From Magnolia sinica (lineage: Eukaryota; Streptophyta; Magnoliopsida; Magnoliales; Magnoliaceae), in assembly GCF_029962835.1 (NCBI RefSeq), contig NC_080574.1:25704001-25768000 (forward strand): a stretch of 64,000 nt of DNA. Reading direction: 5' to 3'. Under the pieces are notes generated by a model. That model was given only the letters and a program-made list of their open reading frames with translations, was not told the DNA's origin and ran no database searches. Shown here one piece after another: positions 35,500 to 46,899 of the stretch; positions within the stretch are counted from its first letter, which is position 1; the number at the start of each line of letters is the position of its first letter. Position numbers and translations under genes: made by a program.

Positions 35500-38160
35500 A
35501 ATGAAGCCGGGCTTGAGGAGCTTGCCAACCTCTTCTCCAATTACCGCGTATCTTTCTGGGCCAAGAGCACATCGCTTCTGTCGATGCGTCATGATGGCGA
35601 GATCAATGCCCAGCATGTCCTCATGGGACCACGCAAAAAATGTCGACAAAGCATCAGAGGAGGGCTACCAATTTGTCTCGCAATGGTGGTGTCAGGGACG
35701 ATCCAATTTGTATTACCTTGGAGGGATCAGACTCGTCTAGAAAGATCAAAACAAGGCCTTCCATAGGTCGACCGCGTGCTTGGGATTCCTCTCGTGGGTC
35801 CAAAGACTCAATCATCATTGTTTGACAGGGAACCCTCAAAGCCGTGGCATAACACTGTCGAGCATTCTGTTGGTCGCCCTTGACAATTCCCACACCGTGT
35901 TCGATTGGGAATTTTATAGCGAAGTGGTTGGTCGATACTGCCGCTCGGAGGAGGTATAATGACGGTCAAACAAGGATACCATTGTAGACGGATGATTGAT
36001 CGACCAATAGGAAGTCGACTATCACGATGGTCTGATTTTTGTCGTCTTCGGTTGTAAGTGGAAGCTGGATAGCCCTTCAGGCATAACCTGACCCCCAGCG
36101 AACCCGATCAGAGGAGTTTTTACTGCTCGAAGTGAAGCCCGACCAACATCCATCTTATTGAAGGCCTGGAGGAAAAGTATGTCCGCCGACGACCTTGTAT
36201 CGATAAGAATTCAGAAAACCTTCCGATTAGCTATAGAAACAGTGACTACCAATGCGTCGTCGTGAGGGTGGTGAACACCTCGGGCGTCCTCATCGGTGAA
36301 AGTCACATTGTACCTTTCTAATTTTCTCTCTTTCAAGGGTCGGGTAAGGACCTTGATTTCCGCTTCTGGGCGTCCGATGCTCCTTGCATGAATCTTTCGG
36401 GCGTTGTTCGAATCACCTCCACCTTTATGGCCTCCAAAAATTGTTCGGATCTCCCTGGTTGGCTGGTTGTTGATCGGTTGTTCCTCAATCGCCGTGGTCC
36501 AGTTCCCCTTTGATCTATGTGCTCGCCGAGGTGGCCTTCCCCGAATAAGCTTTTCGATCTCCTGTTTGAGGTGGTAACAATCACTCGTATTAGCCCATGA
36601 TCACGATGAAAGTAGCAATACTTGTTCTTGCTTCTTCGGTCGGGATTGCCTTGTAGCTTATTCGGCCACTAAATGAAGCGTTCATCCTTTATTTCCATCA
36701 GGATCTGCTCTTGAGGTTTGTTTGGAGGGGTGTAAGCGGTGAACTTGCTGTCAGGTTGTTTGCTTGACCTACAGTCATCTCAAGACCGATCATCCCTTCG
36801 TTTTTTGCTCACATTGGTCGAGTCTGGTCTTTCTTCGCCTGTTCTTTGATCGCAGAACTTTTGTTTTGAACGACGTCTTGTAAGATCTAAGATTCTTTGA
36901 CATTAACATACTTCTGTGATTGGTTCAGGAACTCCGCCAACGTAGTAGGAGGGTTCTTATCCAAAGAGAAGAGGAACGACTTGTCTCTCAGCCTGGTCAT
37001 GATGACGTTCAGTGTGGTTTTGTCCGAGTGTTTTCGCACTTGCAGTGCTTCCAGATTGAACTATATTCATGAGATGGGTCGGCGCCTCGAGTCTCTTCTT
37101 TCCTCAAATGAAATTGGTGACAAAGGCCTCACTAAGCTCAAAGAATAATCTGATGGACCTCGGTTTTAACTGTTTAAACTAAAGTCGAGCAGCGTCGGCC
37201 AGAGTCAATGAGAAGGCTCGGCATATGACCGCATCAGACGTGTTGTGGAGTTTCATGTAGGTTCAGAATAACTCCATGTGCTCTGTTGGGTCAGTGTTCC
37301 CTGTGTAGGGGGTGATTTGAGGCAGTCAAAACCTATTCAGCAGTTGCGCCCGCATAATGTCGATTGTGAATGAGGATTCTGTCTCTTCCGGAGTAGTCAT
37401 ATTGCCTTGGTAGGTCTACTTCATATCGGCGATTTGTCGCTGTAAGCTCTGTAGCTCGGTCCTCCAAGGTTCCTCGCTGTCGGTGGTGGCCTCAACTAGG
37501 GCCCTATTGTGCCTCCACTTATCTATCTCATACCGCTGGTCCGAGGCAGGCAGTGGAACTGTTCTTGACAAGTGAGACAGAACGGGTTCGACGGGGGCAG
37601 GTTGAGGGTCCGGTTGCGAGGCGACATGTACGACCGAGGGTTGAGGAGGATTAACGCAGGGTCGAACATAGCTTGACTGTCCCTCCCCTTGGTGATCGGG
37701 CTCATGGACGTGTTGAGGCTACATCTTTTCCATCATTTGCTTCAAATAGCCTACGTCGGCCCTGATCTCTCCAACCTCTCGAGAGAGAGTGTCTCGTTGA
37801 CCGCCCCTACCATGCCTTTACTGATCACCTCGACTCGATCCCAAAGTGGCCTAACGCTGCAGGGAGCCACGGCGGCTCTCATGTCGCTCAGGACATTCGA
37901 CGGGACGAGTGGCCCGGACGGGTGTAGGCACGGTAGTGATCAGAATAGCTATGGGGGGATGACGAGGTGGTAGAATTGGCGTCACTCCTGAGTCATATCC
38001 ATTTATGTTGCCTGGCCAGTGAAGACAAGGATAGGATGATATGGCGTAGGGATAAATCTGGGTGCTTTTTAGTGCGGTCTTTTTATTAGATGCTCCATAA
38101 GCAGGGACTAACTGGGTAATCCATATATACCAAGCATGTTTGGTTCTACAGTGCCCCTCC
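35500..38160 (-). pseudogene. Gypsy gag/protease region, heavily broken
   Basis: No continuous frame, but GC content and strand agree with the rest of the element; minus-strand pieces at 35654-35893 and 36333-36584 have linker-like sequence. I cannot place the protease or zinc-knuckle motifs with confidence. Confidence 0.55.
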
Positions 38161-38164
38161 ACAG

Positions 38165-38590
38165 CATTCGCATTACTTGTTGGTAGAGAAGGATGTTGAT
38201 TGTGGATAATCTTCAGAAATGGCGAATGATACTTCCAAACGTTTGTCTAATGTGTATGGCTAGCTCGAAATCAATTGATCATTTGTTTATCCCTTGCTTG
38301 TTTGCTTCCTCTATGTGGAATGGGCAACTCTCTAAGATTCATATTTCTTGGGTTTCACTGTGTTCCATTGGCCAATCCCTTATGGGATGGCATGGCTGTG
38401 GCAATTGGAAAGGACCTCATATGATAGTATGGCATCTCTGCTTGCTGGCCGGTCAATGGGTGTCATGGGAAGAAAGGAATGGAAGATGCTTCTGTAATTT
38501 GAGCCACAGTCCAGGCTGGATGGCTTTGAGGGTGGTGGGTCTTGTTAGTGGTTAGGCAAGTCTGGGAGGGAGTTAATTGTAACTTTTTGA
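38165..38590 (+). mobile_element. LINE ORF2 3' fragment (zinc-binding RT end) inside the gypsy 5' end
   Basis: The plus-strand frame 38193-38555 shows VDNLQKW, LPNVCLMC, SIDHLFIPC and SMWN, the zf-RVT zinc-binding region at the end of plant LINE ORF2. Related to the LINE end at 27.9-28.19 kb. 5'-truncated, with the poly-A side lost at the junction with the LTR. Confidence 0.82.
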
Positions 38591-39105
38591 ACTTCTTGAC
38601 CTTGCCAGGGGCGTCGTTTAGTTTATGATGATCTATGACCGGGCTATGGCTGGTCTGTGATCATCCTCCCACTGATGTATGATCGATCTATGGCCGATCT
38701 ATAACCGAACTATGGCCGGTCTATAACCGAGCTATGATCGGTCTGCGATCGTCCTATGGCTGATCTATAGTCGATCTATGACCGATCTATGACTAAACTA
38801 TTATGGCCATTCTGTAATCGATTGATGATCGAGCTATGGTCGATCCGTAATCAACATGTGGTTGGTTTATAGGCAATCCGTAACCATCCTTTAGCCGACA
38901 TATGAACTAGGTTGGTCTTTCAACCACTTGTGTGAGCTGAGAAGCTCTTCAAGTGTCATTGCATTTGCATTATCCTTCTTGAAGCCTGGCCTGCTTTTAG
39001 ACGTAGAAGCCTTATCAGGTTCGAGTTTTCATGGGCTCAGGCTAATTCAGTAGGGTTGGTCCATTCCATAAGCCGATTTTTGGACTTGTAGATTTTTCCC
39101 AAACA
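38591..39105 (-). repeat. 5' LTR remnant of the gypsy element
   Basis: Starts TGTTTGGGAAAAATC (minus strand) at 39105 and matches the 3' LTR over about 510 bp, including the GATCTATGACC array. The remaining LTR and the primer site are replaced by a LINE fragment. Confidence 0.8.
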
Positions 39106-39398
39106 ATTATCTCTCAGAAATAACCCTGGTACATTCCTTTCAAGCCCTAATTGAAAGTAATGCGATTGCAGTTTGGAGCCTAGTCCTTTTATACGAATAA
39201 TAAGGATGCAATTGTAATTTGGCCATTTCCACATTATTAAACTAATAAAGGTAATTCAACCCAATGCTGCATCCAAAAACAGACCTAGTTATTCCTGTGC
39301 AAAGCATAAAACACACATGAACCTCCATGTGTAAACCATCCCCACTGTGAATATAGATCATGCAATCAATGAACCACCTATTTGTTCGCAAAGCCTAA

Positions 39399-40135
39399 GG
39401 GAGTGTTTGGTTTGTCAAATCCAGTAAATACCAATAAATGAATAATGATGATTTACTTTTTCATTTGCAACATTATTCCCAATGTGATGTTGATTGGTAG
39501 ACTTTTTAAATACAGTCACCTGACACAAAATGTGTAAATTGCGTGGGGCCCACCGTGATGTATGTGACTTATCCACACCATCCATCCTTTCCACCAGCTC
39601 ATATTAGGGCATCAACCAAAAAATGAGGCTGATCCAAAGTTTAAGTGGACCACGCCAAAAGAAACAGTGAGAATCGACCGCCTACCGTTGAAAACTTTTA
39701 GGGGCCCCAGAAGTTTTGAATCAAGCGGATATTTGTGTTTTCTCTTTATCTATGTCATAGGGGATTCCTAAAAAATCTGCCAATTAGATGTTCCTTATAG
39801 TTTTGATGAGTGACCTACAAATATAAAGTCAAGAAAAAATACAGCTACGGTTCAGAAGATAGCCAATGGTTCAATGACTAGGATCTTACAATCTAATCTG
39901 GCAGAGCTCTGGCTCATCTCCCATTTGCAATGGATCCCACAAAATCAATGAATCATGGACTGCGTGGACAGGTCACATACATTAATTTGGGGCCCATAAA
40001 TTTAATTGAGCCCTTTTGGACCAATTTTCGATAAAAAATACCCACCCATTCCCATCTCTTTGCAAACATGGGTTGGAAGTAATAATAACCTATTTACCTG
40101 TATTTACAATAGGATTCAAAAAATCAAACACCCCC
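39399..40135. mobile_element. PIF/Harbinger-like element with foldback core and captured intron piece
   Basis: Termini GGGAGTGTTTGGTTTGTCAA and (complement) GGGGGTGTTTGATTTTTTGA, with TAA on both sides (39396-39398, 40136-40138). It is absent from the paralogous place in copy B (about 59900). Inside lie the left arm of a foldback core (39541-39755), then about 198 bp matching this gene's own intron (29208-29401), then a stub of right arm. Confidence 0.75.
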
Positions 40136-40382
40136 TAAATGTAGCCAGTTAGATGCTCTTAAGGGTGATGAATCCAATGATCGATGGTTTGGATATTGAA
40201 TTGGTGCGACTTTTGGGGCCATCCATTAATTGACCAGTATGTGCACTGGTCAGATGGTAGAGGCTGTTTAAGTACAGAATTGGTGATATGGTATATACAA
40301 AAGATCATCGCCTCTTAGTAAATTAAAAACAAAGACCAAAATAAATAAATAAACAAAGGATAGGTTGCAACTTTGAGTTTTA

Positions 40383-40559
<177 letters not shown>

Positions 40560-41947
40560 TTACTGATTCCCAAACGAGGTAGGTAATTACATTTCCTTTG
40601 ATCCATCCTCACGTTCTCACAAGAAAGAACAGTAAAAATAAGGGCTATACTTGTGTCTTGCAACATGTGGTGCCCCTCACTCTACAAACGTCCACATGAC
40701 ACACATGCAAGAGATCTAAACAGTTATTTCTGTGGGGTCCATCATTGTCTAGACAAGCCCAATATGACATGATAGCCAAACCCTGTCTGATTGATGGGCC
40801 TTTTCCCAATGGCACGATTTTCAGGCTATGGAATCTCCACGGCATGGCCATCTGAAGAACCATCTAGGTCTCGAAGTTTGGGTATCACATACATTCTTTA
40901 AGTGAGAAGGGGGGAAATTGCTTATAATGTGAACAAGAAACAAATAGCTCAACTTTAAGTGATGGTCCATGAAAGAAGACCAGTTCTGAAAAAAGAAATA
41001 AAGCTTAAAACACCAAAAGCCTTTAAAATTTTAGAGAAGAAGAAAATGAGAGGTCCATTGATGTTCTCTTATCTTAAATAGCATGAGAGCATCAGACAAT
41101 ACAAGAATCAAGTATATTGAACAAGAAATTGATTATTGAAAGTTATTCAAATAGAAACGCTTCAATGTTCTATGAGAAGTTTCCATAGTTCTCGGGAACT
41201 CGAGGGATTAATTTCTCCACTGATCTCCTCAAATGTTCAGAAATTTCAACTAATCGATTTAATCCTCTCTCTTTTCTTCTTTTCCAGAAGAACAAGGGAA
41301 AGATCAAAGGCAACCTCAAATTGCTGGGAGAAAGTTATGAGAATGATAACAATGGTGGCAAACAAGGAAAATTCCCAGGCCTAGAGCTTGTCTACAGACC
41401 TTGGGTTTTCAGTATGCACGGGTGAGGCCCATGCTTCAATGATCCAATTATACGACGATGGGTCTCAACATGGATGGTCCATGCGCTGAAAATCCCTGAG
41501 ATTTGAAGATACTATCCATCGATCTCTGGCCTTGTTTGGGTTGACTGTGGACTGTTGCTACATTTTCTTTCTTAGCCGTCGATTTCTACACACATGCTGA
41601 AGGGCTATGATTTTCACATCAGAGAGATGTCCGGCACATTGGCCATCTAAAGCAGATCCAATCATATCAACAGCTCTGGTTACTAAGCCAAGTGTGCCCC
41701 CTTGTACAAACCGAAAAAATAAGTGTACTGTACAAACTCTCTAGCATTGAGTTGACTCGCCGAAAACTGAGTTGACTCGTTTTCCTGGAGAAGAGAACGA
41801 GTAACCACCCACAAATGTTTACGTCTCCCGAATGAGCCGACAACAGATCGACATGGTTTAAGTCAGGTTGTTACGGTTTTGGTCCTCAAGTGAACCATGT
41901 TCTGATGCCGAGTTTTAGTCCATTCAATTCCACCGTATATTGGATTG

Positions 41948-42111
41948 TGTACACCCAGATCCCTAGCTCAACTGGCAGACTGAGTGGATATACCTCGTTT
42001 CAACACTTGAGGTCTTGGTATCGATCCCCAGCGGGGGTGGCTAACATGGAGTGTGTGTACTGACATGGGTGTGTACTAACAAGCTAACCCAACAAAATAA
42101 AATAAAATCAA
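41948..42111 (+). mobile_element. tRNA-derived SINE
   Basis: Box A TAGCTCAACTGG at about 41964 and box B GGTATCGATCCCC at about 42017 have pol III promoter spacing, followed by a non-tRNA part and an AAAATAAAATAAAATC tail. ATTGGATTG flanks both sides (41939-41947, 42112-42120). It inserted at the left end of a foldback element. Absent from copy B's aligned intron. Confidence 0.88.
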
Positions 42112-42630
42112 ATTGGATTGCCTCAGTGTGCTCTTATCGTACTGAGTAAACTCTGTTGGGCCCACCGAGAATGCATGTGGCTTATCCATGCTGTCCATTC
42201 ATTTTTCCAGATCATTTTAGGGGTTCAACCCAAAATTGTTGCATATACAAAGCTCAAGTGGATCATACCACAGGAAAAAGTAGAAATATTGATTTCCACC
42301 ATTGAAAACTTTCTAAGGCCTCCAATGATGTTTATTTGTCATCCAACCTCTTCGTAGGATCAGACAGACATAGATGAAGGATAAAAACAATTATCAGCTT
42401 GATCTAAAACTTCGGTTGCCCCCAAGAATTTTTCAATGGTAGATGTTCAATTCACACTATTTCCGGTGGTGTGGTCCAATTTAGTTTTATATATACTCCA
42501 TTTTTAGTATAAGGCTCTAAAATTATGTGGTAAAACAGATGGACGGAGTGGATACAATGCATAAATGACAGTGGGGCCCACGGAGTTTACTCAGTACGCT
42601 CTTAGTACGCAATCCGCTTCCCACGAAATC
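42112..42630. mobile_element. Foldback element in OPR copy A intron 1
   Basis: The left end GGATTGCCTCAGTGTGCTCT mirrors the right end TACGCTCTTAGTACGCAATC. Not present in copy B at the aligned place (near 62020). Confidence 0.75.
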
Positions 42631-42751
42631 ATGACAAGAAAAGTCCACAGATATTCACAAAATCAACAGAAATTTCAATCAATTGATTCTTGTCATTGAA
42701 GAACATGCAAATCAAAGCCGAAAAGATGAAAGCTTTTCCTAATTTCATTTA

Positions 42752-42944
42752 GGGCTTGTTTGGATGACTGTAAGCTTTTAAATTGCGAGTAACCTTCACT
42801 TAAAAGTGACTTTCAGCTGTATGTCACTTACAGGGAAGTGACTTCTACCCCCAGCCCCATGAGGTTTCCTGGCTGTTCTGCCTATAAGTGAGTTACAGGT
42901 TGTGACTTTCCACTTACAGAACTTACAGACATCCAAACAATGCC
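42752..42944. mobile_element. Small PIF/Tourist-like MITE
   Basis: 193 bp. Termini GGGCTTGTTTGGATG and CATCCAAACAATGCC, flanked by TTA on both sides (42749-42751, 42945-42947). The arms extend inward through CTGTAAG / CTTACAG words. Confidence 0.82.
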
Positions 42945-43578
42945 TTAGTATAGGCTAGTTTAGCAAAAATCTCATTTGAACGATACATTGGTAATCTGCA
43001 TAGACAAGGTTAACCACCTAAGGCCGGCCTAGAGACGAGCAATTGTTGAGTGTAATCAATCAATTGCCGTTAGCCAGTCCATACATGGTGGGCCCCACCT
43101 GATAATCAACTGTACAGAACAGAGATCAGACAATCCAAGACGCCTAATTTTCAACATTGAAGCTTGATCCAGAGACCACTCTGTCTACAACTGCCCTTTC
43201 GAAAGACCGCCAATTGAATGATCATAAAAAGATGCTATATTTGTACAGTTGTGAATCCACTGTATCCCCCACCCATTGCATGGTTAGGATCATCTACCAT
43301 CCGTGAAGAAACAGTGGGCCAGGCCTCCGAAATCAAAAGGCCCCCAATCTAGTTTTACTTAAATAAATAATTGAAGGAGAGAACAAATACAAACAACCAT
43401 TCTGCGAAATTCAAGCTATAGTAATAAGTATAAATAGACTGTAAAAAAACATAAGAAGAAGAGCAGAAAATCCAAGAAGCACCAAAGATTTCAAAAGAAA
43501 GAAAGAGATTCAAACCAAACTCTGAAGTTGGTTAGGAAGGAAAGAAATGAAAATGCAGGAATTGGATTAGAAAGAGAC

Positions 43579-43637
43579 CTGTGAGAGAGAAGGAATTTTC
43601 CCATCTTGTATGGAGTTAGGAGAGGGATTTCAGCCAT
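43579..43637 (-). CDS. OPR copy A, exon 1 (start codon exon)
   Basis: 59 nt encoding MAEIPLLTPYKMGKFLLSH plus two bases of the next Arg codon; donor GTCTCT at 43578. An in-frame ATG further upstream at 43712 overlaps the TATA box, so the ATG at 43637 is the better start. It also matches the usual OPR N-terminus. Confidence 0.88.
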
Positions 43638-43710
43638 CTTCTTTCTTACTAGTATCTTTTCTCTACCTTCTGTCTGTTTCAATGCGCCTGCGTCTTTCCC
43701 GGGAAGATCC

Positions 43711-43717
43711 ATTTATA
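43711..43717 (-). promoter_or_regulatory. TATA box of OPR copy A
   Basis: TATAAAT on the minus strand, 74 bp upstream of the ATG at 43637. The implied transcription start is near 43680, leaving a 5' leader of about 45 nt. An imperfect inverted repeat lies immediately upstream (43762-43941). Confidence 0.55.
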
Positions 43718-43761
43718 AAGAGCGCTCCCATCGAAAGATGTCCCTCTCCGGTCTCCACTTT

Positions 43762-43941
43762 CTTGAAAGAGTCCGGATCCTCTGTTTGCCAAAAGCATGA
43801 CATTTCTGCTTTCGTATATCATCATTTTGGTTCATGTCAGTCCGTCAGCAATGACACTATATAATGATACCGTCCAGTTAAATTGCAACAACCGTGATTC
43901 TCCTGCTTGACGCAAACAGAGGATCCGTTTTCTTTCAAAAG
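43762..43941. repeat. Inverted repeat directly upstream of OPR copy A TATA box
   Basis: Arms of about 29-31 bp (43762-43790 and 43911-43941) share a perfect 16-bp inverted core, GCAAACAGAGGATCCG, around a spacer of about 120 bp. It could be a small foldback transposon or a promoter structure. I see no convincing target duplication. Confidence 0.6.
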
Positions 43942-43968
43942 AGGTAGGAACCTGAAAGAAAAGACCGC

Positions 43969-44443
43969 GGATTGAGTGGTGAACTCCACACTACGTGATA
44001 CGTGACGTTCAACGCCGTCCATTCGTTTTTTCACCTAATTTAAGGGTCTGATCCCAAAATTAAAGTATATCCAAAGTTCAATTGGACCACACCAAAGCAA
44101 AAGGTGGGGAAAGTGACATTCACCGTTGAAACCTATGTTTATTTGTTATCTAACCTGTTCGTGAGGTCACACGGACCCGGATTAAATGTAAAACATAAAT
44201 ATAAGCTTGATCCAAAACTTATATAATCCACGAGAAGTTTTTACAATAAACGTTTAATTTTCGCTGTTTATTATGGTGTGGTCCACTTGACCTTTGGATA
44301 TGCTTCAATTTTGGGTTCATGCTCTAAAATAATCTTTAAAAACGGATAAACGGCTTGGATAAAATACATTCATCACGATGGTGACACAATGTCCGCACAT
44401 CACGTATCTGCGCGGTCTGTGGTCATCAAGCAATCCGCGTCCG
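43969..44443. mobile_element. Foldback element upstream of OPR copy A
   Basis: Ends CGCGGATTGAGTGGTG and (right) GGTCATCAAGCAATCCGCG. The core has the usual order. It lies 250 bp upstream of the copy A TATA box. Confidence 0.68.
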
Positions 44444-44516
44444 GCTGCGCCCGCCAATCAGGATCGTATCTTTGCGCCACCGGCAGCGCGGGCCCAACTA
44501 ATTAATGATTGTATTG

Positions 44517-44980
44517 AAATCGGATTGCCTAATGAGTAAACTCAGTTGGGCCCACCGTGAAAGTACGTGGTTTATCCACACCGTCCATCCGTTTTTTCAA
44601 CTCATTTAAGTGGTTTAGCCCAATATTGAAGCATATCCAAAGTTCAAGTGGATCATACCACAGGAAAGTGTTAATAATGATTTATACCGTTGAACCCATG
44701 CTCGGATCCAGATTGGTGTTTATTTGTCATCTAACCTGTTCATAAGAACGTTAAAACATGGATAAAGGGAAAACACAGATATATACTTGATCCAAAACTC
44801 TTTTAGCCCTCAAGAATTTTTCAAATGTTGATGTTCAATTCACACTGTGTATATGGTGTGGTCCATTTAATCTTTGGATATGCTTCATTTTTGGACCCAG
44901 GCCCTAAAATTATCTAGTAAAATGGATGGAAGGAGTTGATAAAATATACAAATCTCAGTGGACCCCACAATCCGCTGCCC
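44517..44980. mobile_element. Foldback MULE-type element, TSD with one mismatch
   Basis: 464 bp. The left end AAATCGGATTGCC mirrors the right end CAATCCGCTGCCC. The flanks are ATTGTATTG (44508-44516) and ATTATATTG (44981-44989). The inner arms carry ACTCAGTTGGGCCCACCGTG. Confidence 0.72.
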
Positions 44981-45006
44981 ATTATATTGGCCTAGCCCTT
45001 GTAAGA

Positions 45007-45311
45007 GAGGTAGTGGGAACGTGATTGGGGCGTTTCGATCAACTGCTACCATCAAATGCAAAGGCAGAGACTGCCCTTGGTCATGCTCTCCGTCATTGTC
45101 GCATGTGCGGCAGATCTGATCCGTTCATCTGTTGGGCTCCACCATATATGTGTTGCGGTTCCAAAAACGGGCTGCTCTATTCATCAGGATGGTTAGTTTG
45201 AAAATCACAAAAATGAACAGTGATACACGTGCGGCTTAGAATTGTCACACGCGCGAGAGATCCATACGTTAATCAGATGGGCCCGCTGTGGGCGTGTCCT
45301 GGCCAAGAAAG
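45007..45311. repeat. Dispersed repeat, copy 2 (partner at 5820-6130)
   Basis: Same block order as the 5.8 kb copy and, like it, lies directly to the right of a foldback element, so the two may travel together. Confidence 0.75.
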
Positions 45312-46190
45312 ACACTCAAATTTGACTTGGTTCGAATTGATTTAATTTAAATCAGCTCACTTAATATAAATATTTTGTATATATTTATATATTTAAATAA
45401 ATTATATTATATATATAAAAAAACCATAAAACCTAAATTCAAACTCAGCTCGCTTGAATTTGAACTTGGCTTGAAAAATCGAATTCAAGCTTGGCTTCAA
45501 CTTGGCTCGAGCTGGCCAAGCTGTTAAAGGAGCTGAGTCGAGCTGCCAAATCAGACTTGAAGACCGGTTTAAACTGAGTTCGAGTTAGAGTAGGCTGCCG
45601 ACCAAGCTGAGCGGAGCTGGGCCAAGCTCTGATGGTTCAAGTCATGTACAACTTTAATGCTGGGGGTCGTTTGTCGCCATAGATTTTGAAGCCATTTGAG
45701 AGGATTTCATATTTTACAACTGAGGGTTTCAAATATAAAGGATTTGAAATATGAGGCAAAAGTCTGGATTACACCTAAAATCTTTTCAAAAGTCACATGA
45801 TGTGTCACTAGGCTATTAATTTATTGGGCATATGGCTACTGATAATATCTTAAAATAATTAAATTATCAACTACGTCACTACAAATATTTTAACAGGATG
45901 ATATGCATCTTTAAAAATCATTAGTTATTCACTTGGATGTGATCTTATACTTGCAATCATTTGAGACTTGGAATTTCAAATTACAATTATTGTATCAAAT
46001 ATTATATACATATACTAATTATAAATATTAAAGTTGATTTAGTAAATAAATTCAAATTCCCATAAATATACCATGGAGAGCTACTTTTGATTTACAATAG
46101 ATTCTGAATCCAAATTAAACGTAATAGGGACAGATTTCTACCATCGGTTGGAAAAGATTTCTAATATAAGGCATTTTAAATCCATAGTCA
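45312..46190. other. AT-rich and GAGCT-type low complexity, no gene
   Basis: AAGCTTGGCTC / GAGCTG words at 45440-45620, otherwise AT-rich. Confidence 0.4.
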
Positions 46191-46195
46191 AACCT

Positions 46196-46612
46196 AGGGC
46201 CTGTTTGGCCGAACGGATTGAAAGGGATTGGAAGGGATTGAAAGGTAAATCTCAGGATTGGCCAGGCACGCCAAACAGACGTAGGATTCTGATCCTGGGA
46301 TATAACAATCCTATAGAATTATCGGCAATCCACTGACATCACCATCAATACCTTAAAATCCATCCAATCCACCCTAATCCTATTCAATTTTGCCTTAGAT
46401 GTGTTTGGTCCAACGGATTAAAAGGGATTAAAATGTGCAATCCTGAGATTAGATAGGCGGGCTAAACAGTTTCGGTGATCTAATCCCAGGATATATAGCA
46501 ATCCCATGGATCTCGCACCAATCCACTAACGCAGCCATCATTACCTTGAAAGTGATACAATCCACTTTAATACCATTTAATCCCTTCCCATCGGCCCCGC
46601 CAAACACGCCCC
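46196..46612. mobile_element. Pair of MITE-like units (GGGCCTGTTTGGCC type)
   Basis: Two direct units of about 200 bp (from about 46198 and 46398), each starting TGTTTGG(C/T)C(G/C)AACGGATT and sharing GATCTAATCCCAGGATATA-like and CAATCCAC words. The far right end is CCAAACACGCCCC, complementary to the first start. No clear target duplication. Confidence 0.5.
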
Positions 46613-46899
46613 TGGAAAACTCAGAAAGATGCCGGTGACCCATACCTGGATCCTTTTAAATTGAAAATAGACCATTGTTATGTTTTGCCTCAGGACCGAC
46701 GTGTCTGCCGTACGGCTGAGAACGTCCCATCAAGTAGACAGGTAGAACCGGATCTATATTACATCCAGAGTCTGACACAGCATGCACGGTAGCGTGGATT
46801 ACCAAACCCTGTACGTCACTTACTCTCAATTGAAAATGTGTATGATACGCACGCGCTAGAAATTGCCTACCACGATCTTTTGTGAAATCCATCCTAGTC

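Larger units (their letters stand above)
29661..39105 (-). mobile_element. Degenerate Ty3/gypsy retrotransposon (Tat-like) in OPR copy A intron 2
   Basis: The element reads on the minus strand: 5' LTR remnant 39105-38591, gag/protease region about 38160-35500, RT and RNase H 35475-34459, a second RNase H 34256-34041, integrase 33694-32786, an opposite-strand ORF 31131-32023, polypurine tract AAGGGGGGCTCA (about 30597-30586), and 3' LTR 30585-29661. RT followed by two RNase H domains, plus an antisense extra ORF before the 3' LTR, fits the Tat group (RIRE2/Grande-like). The LTRs differ by well over 10% by eye, so the insertion is old. Stops and frameshifts abound. It lengthens intron 2 of copy A by about 9.4 kb. 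Confidence 0.88.

Noticed and set aside
41953..42040. Possible tRNA gene
   Set aside because: Box A and box B are present, but no cloverleaf with acceptor stem closes, and an A-rich tail plus target duplication make it a SINE.
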